Translations under genes and position numbers: made by a program
In this document: one piece after another, positions 36,365 to 43,554 of the stretch
Layout: each line of letters begins with the position of its first letter
Position numbering within the stretch: the first letter of the stretch is position 1
The notes under the pieces: model-generated
Database searches by the model: none
Told to the model about the DNA's origin: nothing
The model's input: only the letters and a program-made list of their open reading frames with translations
Assembly (NCBI GenBank): GCA_902464275.1
Contig: CABQIK010000015.1
Coordinates: 1 to 43,554, forward strand
DNA: 43,554 bases
Origin: an uncultured Alphaproteobacteria bacterium
GTDB taxonomy: Bacteria; Pseudomonadota; Alphaproteobacteria; RF32; CAG-239
Direction of reading: 5' to 3'

Positions 36365-37660
36365 ATGAAAACACGGGCGGCATACATCGTGGCTTTACTG
36401 TGCCTTTTAACGGCGCAGCCGGTTATTGCCGCCCCTGTTTCAGGCGGAGATGTTAAAGCGGCCGAGCAAAAAGCTCAAGCTCGCCAAATGGAATATAAAA
36501 AACTGCAGGCGGAAGCGGTTAAAATCAGCATTGAACTTGCCGATGTAAACAAAAAAATGATAAAAGCCGCCAAACAACTGCAAGATGAAGAAGAAAAAAC
36601 CACCAAAACCGAGGCGGAATTAAAACTTTTAGAAGGCAAGCTGCAGGTTGCGCAAGAGGAGTTTAATCAGCAGTACGGCAATTTGGCGCAAACTTTGGCG
36701 GCGCTGCAAAATTTGGCGTTGCACCCGACCGAATCTTTGTTAATGCAGCCGCTTTCGCCGGTTGATGTTATCCGCAGTGCTATTTTAATGCGTGAGAGCG
36801 TGCCTTTCTTAAACGACAAAGCTGCCAAAATTAAAACTGATTTAGATAATATTTCCAAGCAAAAACAACAGCATGAAGCCAAGTTGGCAGAGCTTGCAAA
36901 ACACAAAAAATCTTTGCAGGCGCAGCAAAAATCTTTAAAACAAATGTCGGCGCAAAAGGCGGCTATGCGTAAAAAAATTGAAGGCGAGAGCCAAAAAACG
37001 CAGGCCGAAGCGGTTAAGTTGGCGCAAGAGGCCTCAGACTTGCGCGACTTAATGGAAAAACTGGAGCATGACAAAGAACTTAAACGTCGCCGGCAAGAAG
37101 AAATTAAACGCGCCGCCCGCGAGCGTGAAGAGCAGCGCCGCCTGGAAGAAGAGCAAAAGCGCCGGATTGCCGCCGGTAAAGGCAGCGGTTTGCAAACTGA
37201 AAGCGGTGAAGATTACGCGGCGCCCGAATCAGACTTGATAAATGTAAAAGCGCAGAGTATAAATAATGCGGAAGTTAATTTTGCCGGTGTTCGCGGCAAA
37301 TTAACCAAGCCGGTGCGCGGACAGGTGGTAACCTCATACGGGCAAGAGCTTTCCAAGGGTGTTACCTCTAAGGGTATGGTTATTAAAACCAGACCGGCGG
37401 CGCAGGTTATAGCCCCTTATGACGGCTCAATTATTTTTGCCGGCCCTTTTAAGGGTTACGGCAACCTGATTATTATTGAACATGGCGAAGATTATATGTC
37501 TTTGTTGGCCGGATTAAGCGCGATTGACGCGCAAATCGGGCAAATGGTGCTTGCCGGCGAGCCGGTCGGAACCATGCCGGATGCCGATACGGCCAAATTG
37601 TATATTGAAATTCGCAAAAACCGCAAGCCGGTAAATCCGGCGCCGTGGTTTGCAAGGTAA
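36365..37660 (+). CDS. envC: Murein hydrolase activator, EnvC/M23 type
   Basis: A 431-residue periplasmic protein with a signal peptide (cut near VIA-AP), a long coiled coil (about residues 25-290, with runs of Lys, Glu and Gln), and a C-terminal LytM/M23 domain (VTSYGQELSKGVTSKGMVIKT ... GYGNLIIIEHG). The first His and the Asp of the usual HxxxD zinc site are not present (KGMVIK), so it is probably an amidase activator like EnvC rather than an active endopeptidase. It works at the division site to cleave peptidoglycan by activating amidases. Located between gpmI and ctpA. Confidence 0.92.
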   Translation: MKTRAAYIVALLCLLTAQPVIAAPVSGGDVKAAEQKAQARQMEYKKLQAEAVKISIELADVNKKMIKAAKQLQDEEEKTTKTEAELKLLEGKLQVAQEEFNQQYGNLAQTLAALQNLALHPTESLLMQPLSPVDVIRSAILMRESVPFLNDKAAKIKTDLDNISKQKQQHEAKLAELAKHKKSLQAQQKSLKQMSAQKAAMRKKIEGESQKTQAEAVKLAQEASDLRDLMEKLEHDKELKRRRQEEIKRAAREREEQRRLEEEQKRRIAAGKGSGLQTESGEDYAAPESDLINVKAQSINNAEVNFAGVRGKLTKPVRGQVVTSYGQELSKGVTSKGMVIKTRPAAQVIAPYDGSIIFAGPFKGYGNLIIIEHGEDYMSLLAGLSAIDAQIGQMVLAGEPVGTMPDADTAKLYIEIRKNRKPVNPAPWFAR

Positions 37661-37686
37661 CTGATTTTTACGAAATGGAAAACAAG

Positions 37687-38991
37687 ATGTTGAAAAAATT
37701 TATATTGATTTTAGCGGTTGTGTTGATGAATGTAAATGTAAACGCCGCGCCTAAAAAAGAAGCCGAACCCGATACCTATGAAATGCTCAATTTATTCGGC
37801 GAAGTTATGGAACGCGCTAAAATATCGTATGTTGAAGAAGTTTCGGATAAAAAATTAATTGAAGCGGCAATTAACGGCATGCTAACCTCGCTTGACCCGC
37901 ACAGCAGTTACCTTGATACGGAAAGTTTTGCCTACATGAGCGAGCAGACCCGCGGCAAATTCGGCGGTTTGGGTATTGAAGTTACCATGGATAACGGGCT
38001 TGTTATGGTGGTATCGCCGATTGATGATACTCCCGCTGCCAAAGCAGGCATTAAAAGCGGCGATTATATCACCCATATTGACGGGCAAACCGTTATCGGC
38101 TTAACCTTAAACGAAGCGGTTGCCAAAATGCGCGGTAAAATCGGCACTAAAGTAAAATTATCGGTGCGCCGCGCCAATGCCAAACCGTTTGAGGTTACCT
38201 TAAAGCGTGAAGAAATTAAAATTCACTCGGTTAAAACCGAAATTAAAAATGATGACATCTTGTACGTCAGAATTTCATCATTTGCTGAAGAAAACGACAA
38301 AGAAATTACCAAAGCGGTAAAAGACGCGCAAAAAAAGCTTAAAAATAAACTTGCCGGTATTGTTATAGACGTTCGCAACAATCCGGGCGGTTTGCTTGAT
38401 CAGGCGGTTGCGGTTTCAGATTTATTTTTAGATAAGGGCGAAATTGTTTCCACCCGCTCCCGCAATGAAGAAGATACCGTAAAATACACGGCGCAGGCCG
38501 GTGACATTGCCGCCGGATTGCCGATTGTGGTTATTATTAACGAAGGCTCGGCTTCTGCCTCTGAAATTGTTGCCGGTGCTTTGCAAGACCATCACCGCGC
38601 CATTGTTATCGGTGAAAAATCATTCGGCAAAGGCTCGGTGCAAACCGTTATTCCGCTTGGCGAATATGGAGCAATGCGCATTACCACGGCTCGTTATTAC
38701 ACTCCGTCCGGACGCTCTATTCAGGCCAAAGGCATTGAACCGGATATTTTGGTTAAGCAGGCTAAACTTGAGGAGATTGAATCGTACGGGCTCAATATTA
38801 AAGAGGCGGAATTAAAAGGCGCGCTTAAAAATGAAGAAGACACCAAGGCCGCTAAATCAGGCAAAAAAGAAAAGACTGAAAATAAAGAAGAACTTGCTGA
38901 TTATCAGCTGATTCGCGCGCTTGATTTGGTTAAAGCCCTTAACTTATACAGCGTTCCGCAAGCCGAAAAAGCCGCAACGGAGAGCAAATAA
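37687..38991 (+). CDS. ctpA: Carboxy-terminal processing protease (S41)
   Basis: Periplasmic serine protease of the CtpA/Prc family. The 434-residue protein has a signal peptide (cut near NVNA-AP), an N-terminal helical cap, a PDZ domain (GLGIEVTMDNGLVMVVSPIDDTPAAKAGIKSGDYI) and the S41 catalytic part with Ser in GSASASEI and Lys in SFGKGS 25 residues later. The ATG at 37687 is favoured because GGAAAAC precedes it and the signal peptide begins there, though 37675 is also possible. Between envC and rppH, in the alphaproteobacterial envC-ctpA order. The C-terminal tail is rich in Lys and Glu. Confidence 0.95.
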   Translation: MLKKFILILAVVLMNVNVNAAPKKEAEPDTYEMLNLFGEVMERAKISYVEEVSDKKLIEAAINGMLTSLDPHSSYLDTESFAYMSEQTRGKFGGLGIEVTMDNGLVMVVSPIDDTPAAKAGIKSGDYITHIDGQTVIGLTLNEAVAKMRGKIGTKVKLSVRRANAKPFEVTLKREEIKIHSVKTEIKNDDILYVRISSFAEENDKEITKAVKDAQKKLKNKLAGIVIDVRNNPGGLLDQAVAVSDLFLDKGEIVSTRSRNEEDTVKYTAQAGDIAAGLPIVVIINEGSASASEIVAGALQDHHRAIVIGEKSFGKGSVQTVIPLGEYGAMRITTARYYTPSGRSIQAKGIEPDILVKQAKLEEIESYGLNIKEAELKGALKNEEDTKAAKSGKKEKTENKEELADYQLIRALDLVKALNLYSVPQAEKAATESK

Positions 38992-38992
38992 A

Positions 38993-39472
38993 ATGCTAAA
39001 TTATCGCCAATGCGCCGGCATTATTCTTTTTAATCGCAGCAAACAGGTTTTGCTTTGTGCCCGCAATGATAAAAAGAGTAATTGTTGGCAGTTTCCGCAA
39101 GGCGGCATTAATGAGGGCGAATCTTCTGCCGCCGCGGCATTGCGAGAGCTTAACGAGGAAACTTCCGTAACTTCCGCTAAGGTGGTATATAGTCTGCCGG
39201 AAGGGCTGTGCTATAATTTTCCTGACGCGGTGCGCCGCAAACTGCTGAGCCGCGGCATTGTCAGCAATGGGCAGAATATGTATTGGAACCTGCTGTATTT
39301 TTACGGCGGCGATTCGGAAATTAACCTTAACACCGCTGAACCGGAATTTAAAAGCTGGCGGTGGGCAAATATTGATGAGGCGGTTACTGAAATTGTTGCC
39401 TTCAAGCGTGCAGTCTATAAAAAAGCGGTGCAAAAATTAAAACCGATTATGGAAAATTATCAGCCTGAATAA
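38993..39472 (+). CDS. rppH: RNA pyrophosphohydrolase (Nudix)
   Basis: Removes pyrophosphate from the 5' end of mRNA to start decay. The 159-residue length is normal. It has the Nudix box G-x5-E-x7-REUXEExGU as GGINEGESSAAAALRELNEETSV, preceded by NCWQFPQGG. The N-terminus NYRQCAGIILFNRSKQVLLCAR is family-like. The ATG at 38993, one base after the ctpA stop, has GGAGAG about nine bases before it. Many Alphaproteobacteria carry a divergent polysaccharide deacetylase gene between ctpA and rppH; none is here. Confidence 0.96.
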   Translation: MLNYRQCAGIILFNRSKQVLLCARNDKKSNCWQFPQGGINEGESSAAAALRELNEETSVTSAKVVYSLPEGLCYNFPDAVRRKLLSRGIVSNGQNMYWNLLYFYGGDSEINLNTAEPEFKSWRWANIDEAVTEIVAFKRAVYKKAVQKLKPIMENYQPE

Positions 39473-39478
39473 AATATC

Positions 39479-39506
39479 TTGCCAAATTTGTCAAAAGTGC
39501 TATAAT
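39479..39506 (+). promoter_or_regulatory. Near-consensus promoter
   Basis: TTGCCA at 39479-39484, a 16-base spacer and a perfect TATAAT at 39501-39506. Transcription from about 39513 would leave a leader of roughly 100 bases before the ATG at 39615. The leader contains a short stem (CGCC/GGCG) followed by TTTTT near 39543-39566, which could be a weak terminator or attenuator. The strength of the promoter fits an independent, possibly transferred gene. Confidence 0.6.
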
Positions 39507-39614
39507 GCCCCTTGTAAACAAATTATTTAGAAAGTTATTGTCCGCCGGTTTTCTTTGGCGTTTTTCTGATAATTTGTTAGTTTGAAGTTTCATTTTATTA
39601 AATAATTATCAATT

Positions 39615-40424
39615 ATGAAAAAGTTTTTTCAAGAAAACTGGCGTTGGCTCGTCAGTCTCGTAATCATCGTTGTCGCGTGTATTCTCTATCTGACCAACCC
39701 TAACATCTTTCGCGAGCACAGAATTGTATTCTATAGCTCTGCTGTCTTGTCTATCCTGACATTGCTTTACTTGCATATATCAGGGGCGGAGTATGACCGC
39801 AATGCAGGATGTGCGGAGATGCTGTGGGTTACCGTCTATTTTCTTGCCATCACGATAATGTGGAAGTGTCCAATATCCTTTTATTGGGTATACATTCCTT
39901 TTGCTATCATTAGCATTGTGATGACATGGAGATTGAGTGCCGGAGATGAAAAATATGGAGGTGCGGCAGTTCTGGCAATTCTCATTGTCTTTGCGTTTTC
40001 TTTCATAGTTAGAGCAGACCGTCAAGAGGAAGAGTACATCGCGCAGGCAACTCCTAAAGTCGTCCAGTTGACCTATGTAGATAAAAATTGTAATAGAGTT
40101 TACATAGAGGGCAAAGGCATTTTTGACGTTGATGTCAAAGGTTCTGTTAACCTTAAAACCGGCGACATTGTAAAAGTCATAACCTACGAAGGAAGGCTCG
40201 TTTGGCTGCATGAATGTACTTCTGAAGAGCTTCAGAATGCCACTAAGGCAGAAACGCTCACTGTTAATTACATTGACAGGAATCCTATCGGTACAACTGT
40301 AATACTTGCCGGTAAGGGCGCTCTCAAAGTGAGGCACGGTGTAGATACCGCCGGAATAGAGCCACAAGACGCCGTCAGCGTTAAGATTTATAAAGGTGAG
40401 GTAATCTCAATCACCAAAATCTGA
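39615..40424 (+). CDS. Membrane protein of foreign appearance, unknown function
   Basis: A 269-residue protein with four to five membrane helices in the first 140 residues (about 10-28, 39-58, 68-84, 88-106, 115-131) and a soluble C-terminal part with two similar repeats: VQLTYVDKNCNRVYIEGKGIFDVDVKGSVNLKTGDIVKV and, later, LTVNYIDRNPIGTTVILAGKGALKV. Each looks like a small beta-barrel or OB-like unit. The coding sequence uses codons such as ATC, CTC and GTC far more than its neighbours, suggesting transfer. Its own promoter and terminator bound it. No family recognised. Confidence 0.75.
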   Translation: MKKFFQENWRWLVSLVIIVVACILYLTNPNIFREHRIVFYSSAVLSILTLLYLHISGAEYDRNAGCAEMLWVTVYFLAITIMWKCPISFYWVYIPFAIISIVMTWRLSAGDEKYGGAAVLAILIVFAFSFIVRADRQEEEYIAQATPKVVQLTYVDKNCNRVYIEGKGIFDVDVKGSVNLKTGDIVKVITYEGRLVWLHECTSEELQNATKAETLTVNYIDRNPIGTTVILAGKGALKVRHGVDTAGIEPQDAVSVKIYKGEVISITKI

Positions 40425-40438
40425 CGCACGAGCAACAA

Positions 40439-40473
40439 TAAAAAACCTCAGCTTTTACAGCTGAGGTTTTTTA
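40439..40473. terminator. Bidirectional rho-independent terminator
   Basis: An eight-pair perfect stem (CCTCAGCT at 40446-40453, AGCTGAGG at 40459-40466) with loop TTTAC. It is flanked by an A run on the left and a T run (40467-40472) on the right, so it works for transcripts from either side: the 39615 gene on the plus strand and infC on the minus strand. Confidence 0.9.
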
Positions 40474-40491
40474 TTGCTAATGCAATGTTTT

Positions 40492-41043
40492 TTATGCCGG
40501 AACAATCATCATGGTCATTTGTCTGCCTTCCAGTTTAGGAGCAGAGTCAACTTTTCCGACCAAATCCAAATCGTCAATAATCTTGTTCAAAACTTCTTTG
40601 CCCAAATCATTGGCGCTCATTTCGCGTCCTTTAAAGCGCATCGTAAATTTAACTTTATCGCCTTGCGCCAAAAACTTTTTGGCTTGTTTGATTTTAACTT
40701 CATAATCATGCGTATCAATCGCCGGACGAATTTTAAGTTCTTTAATGTTCACCACTTTCTGGTTCTTTTTAGCTTCATTTTTGCGCTTTTGAACTTCATA
40801 CTTATATTTTCCAAAGTCAAGAACTTTGCAAACCGGCGGGTTAGCCTGCGGCGAAATTTCAATTAAGTCAAAACCGGCTTCAGCTGCAATCTGCAATGCT
40901 TCTCTGATTGAAACAACGCCGCGATTCTCTCCGGTTTCATCAATTAAACGAACTTGTTTAGCCTTAATGGCTTCATTAATGCGCGGTCCGTCGCTCTCGC
41001 GTACTGGCGCATTGGTATTTTCAATAGCTATGTTTTCCTCCAT
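40492..41043 (-). CDS. infC: Translation initiation factor IF-3
   Basis: Binds the 30S subunit, prevents 50S joining and checks the start codon. The 183-residue protein has the N-domain (RINEAIKAKQVRLIDETGENRGVVSIREALQIAAEAGFDLIEISPQANPPVCKVLDFGKYKYE) and the C-domain (KELKIRPAIDTHDYEVKIKQAKKFLAQGDKVKFTMRFKGREM), ending RQMTMMIVPA. The start is a plain ATG with no obvious Shine-Dalgarno upstream. The usual followers rpmI and rplT are not downstream; a terminator comes straight after. In many bacteria infC is autoregulated through a rare start codon; here ATG is used, so any control would be of another kind. Confidence 0.97.
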   Translation of the reverse strand: MEENIAIENTNAPVRESDGPRINEAIKAKQVRLIDETGENRGVVSIREALQIAAEAGFDLIEISPQANPPVCKVLDFGKYKYEVQKRKNEAKKNQKVVNIKELKIRPAIDTHDYEVKIKQAKKFLAQGDKVKFTMRFKGREMSANDLGKEVLNKIIDDLDLVGKVDSAPKLEGRQMTMMIVPA

Positions 41044-41131
41044 ATAAAATTGATACGCGTTTTGTTAAAACATATATAGATTATCACGCAAAATTACAAA
41101 TGCAATTTAATTTTAAATTACAAACAAATTT

Positions 41132-42940
41132 TTAACGCGATTCGGCGCCGCTGACAGTGCGAATTTTATTAAATAAGGTTTCGGTTTGCGCTTTGGCCTC
41201 ATTCGGGGCAATGCCTTTAATCTTTTTAACTGCCTGCAACTCAGATGCGCTGATAGGCTCGCCGTTGGTAATCCGCTCATGCATGCGCTTTTCAACCAAA
41301 TCTTTCATGCGCTGATGAACTTTGTCAAGCGAGGCTTGCGTTTGCACAGATTGTTCTGATTGCTCTGCAATTTTGCGGTCGCTGAAAAACTTAATAAAAT
41401 CTTTTTTAGTTTGAGGGTTAGTTAAGTCATAACTTTTTATGGTGTTGATTTCGTCATCTTTAGAATGTTTGCCGATGTCAACAGCTTGATAAGCTCCGAT
41501 AGTGTCAATCTCGCGCGGGTCATGCGTAATGTAAATAATGGTTTTGTCTTTTTGCGACTTGAGGTAGTTTACAATGTTTTCTGACATTTTTTCATCAACG
41601 CCGGAGGTCGGCTCGTCCAAAATCATAATCGGCGAATCTTTAATTAAAGCTTGTGCTAAGCCGATTCGCGTTTGTTCACCCCCTGATAAAGTTACCCCCG
41701 GAGATAGCAATTTTAAGTCATCAATCGTGCCGCCGTTTTCAATACCGATACCGAGCAATTTTTTAATTTCATCAACTTTTTTAGGATCGGCATTAGGGTT
41801 GCCGAGCTTAATATAAGTATCAACCGTGCACTCGGTTAATTCCGGCCTTTGATATGAAATGGCAATATTTTGGCACGGAGCCCCCATTGCCAAATTGCAA
41901 TAATCTTTGCCAACTAAATTACCGTCTTTATCTAAAGAGCCGATTTTAATACTTCCGCCGGTCACGTTGTCAGCGTGCATTAAAAGTTCGGTTAGTGTGC
42001 TTTTACCGGCGCCGCTCGCTCCGCTCAAAACCGAGATTCCGGGTTTAAAAGTTATGGTCTCATCGCTTTTAAAGAAGTCAGCGTCTTGTCGTTCTCCGGC
42101 ATTTTTGCCGCTGTTAATACGGTGACGGTATGCAATGTGGTCAAGCTGTAAAATATTGTCCTTAGGGTTGGTTTTTTCATTGCCGAACTGAAAATCTTTG
42201 TATTTTGACTTAAATTTTTTGTAAGTTTTGGCAAAGGTTTCAATATATTCTTTTTTGCCGTAATGGCCGGATAAAATGCGGCTGGTCGCCGCTAATGTGC
42301 TTGCGGTTCCGGCAGCCGCCAACACGGTTGTGGCAAGCGGTAGTCCGATAGCAGCTGAAGCGGCAATAACTCCGGCAACGCAAGCGGTGTTCCAAGCCGA
42401 CATGGATATACCGTATTTAAGTATCTTTTGGGTAAATATCTTTCCGCGCCGAATAACGCGTTTTTGTCTGTCAGCTAAACGTTTATAAGTTTCTTCTTGT
42501 GCGTTAACCGATTCGGTCATACGACTGTTTTGATACATTTGCCGACTGAATGAAGCTACTTTCTTCTGTTTTTCATCAATTATGTTTTTAAGGTTAACTT
42601 TATGTGTTTTTAAACGCTTATTTATAAAGTATGAAGGAATAGTAGCAACAAGTGAACCGCCGATAACGGCGGCGGCAAGCGGCGGATTAGCGGCAAATGC
42701 AACGCCTGTTAGGCACAAGCCAACGGCGGCCGAAGCATAAGCCTTTATCATTTTGCCTTTTTGGAATAAATAAGAGGCTGCCGATTGGCTCATTGTTTGA
42801 GAATATTGGCTTGTTTGTTCAGGGTTAATGCTGTTACGCTCATTGCGCGATCGTTGGTCATAATCTTTATGTAAAGCGATATCTGTTCTTTGCATAACGC
42901 GCTGCGCCACCATCCATTGCATCATTTCTTCTGCTTGCAT
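41132..42940 (-). CDS. ABC-type ATPase fused to short membrane segments
   Basis: Large ABC protein: the C-terminal half is a complete ATPase with Walker A GASGAGKST near residue 305, signature LSGGEQ near 418, Walker B MILDEPT near 437 and the His loop YITHDP. Upstream lie two hydrophobic blocks (about 62-102 and 172-212), each likely two membrane helices, flanking a basic cytoplasmic linker. That is fewer than the six helices of a standard ABC exporter. A C-terminal helical tail is rich in Lys, Glu and Gln. The upstream ATG has no ribosome-binding site; the frame is open back to 43030 and appears to continue the small protein encoded at 42979-43188 after a one-base shift. Confidence 0.8.
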   Translation of the reverse strand: MQAEEMMQWMVAQRVMQRTDIALHKDYDQRSRNERNSINPEQTSQYSQTMSQSAASYLFQKGKMIKAYASAAVGLCLTGVAFAANPPLAAAVIGGSLVATIPSYFINKRLKTHKVNLKNIIDEKQKKVASFSRQMYQNSRMTESVNAQEETYKRLADRQKRVIRRGKIFTQKILKYGISMSAWNTACVAGVIAASAAIGLPLATTVLAAAGTASTLAATSRILSGHYGKKEYIETFAKTYKKFKSKYKDFQFGNEKTNPKDNILQLDHIAYRHRINSGKNAGERQDADFFKSDETITFKPGISVLSGASGAGKSTLTELLMHADNVTGGSIKIGSLDKDGNLVGKDYCNLAMGAPCQNIAISYQRPELTECTVDTYIKLGNPNADPKKVDEIKKLLGIGIENGGTIDDLKLLSPGVTLSGGEQTRIGLAQALIKDSPIMILDEPTSGVDEKMSENIVNYLKSQKDKTIIYITHDPREIDTIGAYQAVDIGKHSKDDEINTIKSYDLTNPQTKKDFIKFFSDRKIAEQSEQSVQTQASLDKVHQRMKDLVEKRMHERITNGEPISASELQAVKKIKGIAPNEAKAQTETLFNKIRTVSGAESR

Positions 42941-42978
42941 GGTTGAATCAGATAAACCGCCGGTTCCGGCGCTTCCTG

Positions 42979-43188
42979 CTAAAAATATAGGCTTTTGGCT
43001 GATAATCTGCCGGTAATACTGTCGGCAGAGCTAACCAAGCTTGAAAGAGCTGATAAAGCTAACATCTTGTTTTTATCTTTTTTTATTAGACTTTCAATAA
43101 TGCGTTTTGCTTCAGCCAATTCTTCTTGAGTTAAAGCTGTTTCATTTTCGTTTTCATTATTTTCATTATTTGCCGCATCATCAGCCAT
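42979..43188 (-). pseudogene. N-terminal fragment of the ABC protein, split by a frame change
   Basis: A 69-residue frame: acidic, Asn/Glu-rich start (MADDAANNENNENENE), then a charged helix (LAEAKRIIESLIKKDKNKMLA) and a Ser-rich end stopping at TAG (42979-42981) inside a T run. It has a strong Shine-Dalgarno (AGGAGAG before ATG at 43186-43188), while the ABC reading frame has none. Inserting one T in the run at 42981-42985, or a -1 slip there, joins the two frames as ...SAKSLYFLAGSAGTGG, giving one protein of about 685 residues. Could also be an independent small protein, a true pseudogene break, a sequencing error, or programmed slippage at UUU UAG. Confidence 0.6.
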
Positions 43189-43215
43189 AGGAGCTCTCCT
43201 TGTTTTAATAAAAAT

Positions 43216-43244
43216 ATTTTCGCATAATTTGTCTGATTTGTCAA
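43216..43244 (-). promoter_or_regulatory. Promoter of the split ABC gene
   Basis: On the minus strand: perfect TTGACA (43239-43244), a 17-base spacer and GAAAAT (43216-43221) preceded by TGC, an extended -10 element. It lies 28 bases before the ATG at 43188. Confidence 0.6.
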
Positions 43245-43278
43245 CGCTCGTATATGTGTGTATATATATTTAAAAGTA

Positions 43279-43314
43279 ATGCGCGGTGTTAAAATTTCCT
43301 AAATCACTGCGCAT
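43279..43314. repeat. Inverted repeat with 10-base arms
   Basis: ATGCGCGGTG (43279-43288) and CACTGCGCAT (43305-43314) pair over ten positions with one G-T wobble; loop of 16 A/T-rich bases. No T run follows directly, so it is more likely an operator or RNA structure than a terminator. Confidence 0.55.
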
Positions 43315-43324
43315 CGCGAGTCGT

Positions 43325-43347
43325 TTTTAGCGCAAAATTAGCTAAAA
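43325..43347. repeat. Inverted repeat with 7-base arms
   Basis: TTTTAGC (43325-43331) and GCTAAAA (43341-43347) are perfect complements around a nine-base loop. A possible regulator-binding site in the same intergenic stretch. Confidence 0.45.
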
Positions 43348-43509
43348 CAAAAGGATACGGCGTAAAAGCTATATTGAACTCATCGGCGAGGCATGTTATT
43401 TGCATAATAATGTGCCCTGTATAAATAAAAACCGCAAAAACTTTTATTCAGTATTTTTAATGGGTTGTGATTTTTTGTAAAAAAAGATAAAAAATATGTA
43501 AAAAATCTA

Positions 43510-43538
43510 TTGACAAGGTGAGGGGAATATCATATAAG
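43510..43538 (+). promoter_or_regulatory. Strong promoter reading out of the right edge
   Basis: Perfect TTGACA (43510-43515), exact 17-base spacer, TATAAG (43533-43538). It would start a transcript within the last ~10 bases of the window. The gene it serves lies outside. Such strong promoters often drive stable RNA or abundant proteins. Confidence 0.7.
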
Positions 43539-43554
43539 GGCAATCACCGACCGG

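Larger units (their letters stand above)
43189..43554. other. Non-coding region upstream of the ABC gene
   Basis: About 366 bases with no convincing reading frame. It contains a minus-strand promoter for the ABC gene (43216-43244), two inverted repeats (43279-43314 and 43325-43347) and a plus-strand promoter at 43510-43538 facing the right edge. No tRNA or rRNA start is visible within it. Confidence 0.6.

Noticed and set aside
39543..39566. Stem CGCC/GGCG followed by T run as a terminator for rppH
   Set aside because: Only four G/C pairs, and it lies downstream of a near-consensus promoter, so it is as likely to be leader structure.
1..43554. CRISPR arrays, insertion sequences, tRNA or rRNA genes
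   Set aside because: No regularly spaced repeats, transposase frames or recognisable RNA gene structures were found on reading both strands.

Overview
The window looks like a chromosomal segment of an A/T-leaning, uncultured alphaproteobacterium, probably host- or gut-associated. The lineage call is inference. It rests on alphaproteobacterial gene neighbourhoods: rluD next to rpoH, tsaD divergent from a Mic60 (mitofilin)-hemY pair, and gpmI-envC-ctpA-rppH. Two things point to a reduced or anaerobic lifestyle: hemC and hemD are missing from the place where they usually sit, and there is an ADP-dependent sugar kinase.

Layout. 1-1201: an AAA ATPase of the DUF4143 type, cut by the left edge. 1218-5285 (minus): an operon of a ParA/MinD-like ATPase, a membrane DnaJ-SH3 protein, tgt and a LOG-family protein. 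5420-7469 (plus): a periplasmic binding protein, a GST-like protein and a small lipoprotein. 7479-13130 (minus): a complete tripartite RND efflux operon. 13207-15170 (minus): rpoH and rluD. 15250-23694 (plus): a run of mostly unrecognised genes around a VirD4/TraG-type coupling ATPase (20717-22945), with two paralogous small membrane proteins, one carrying a long Asp/Arg-rich linker, and a 672-residue soluble protein behind a good sigma-70 promoter. No other type IV secretion gene is visible. This is the best candidate for an undescribed system. 23706-25787: ligA. 25784-27255 (minus): a type IV pilin-like protein and a small membrane protein, around a gene-poor gap. 27255-28972 (minus): nth and tsaD.

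29068-32895 (plus): Mic60, HemY and an ADP-dependent glucokinase/phosphofructokinase homologue. 32892-34630 (minus): a porin-like barrel and an OmpR-type regulator with a shortened receiver. 34831-39472 (plus): gpmI, envC, ctpA, rppH. 39615-40424: a membrane protein whose codon use differs from its neighbours. 40492-41043 (minus): infC, sharing a bidirectional terminator with that gene. 41132-43188 (minus): an ABC ATPase with fused membrane segments, apparently split from its N-terminus by a one-base frame change in a T run. 43189-43554: a non-coding stretch with two inverted repeats and two TTGACA promoters facing opposite ways; one fires out of the right edge.

The housekeeping functions (translation, DNA repair and ligation, glycolysis, envelope biogenesis) read as normal. 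The accessory interest lies in the coupling-protein cluster, the split ABC gene, the foreign-looking gene at 39615 and the missing heme genes.
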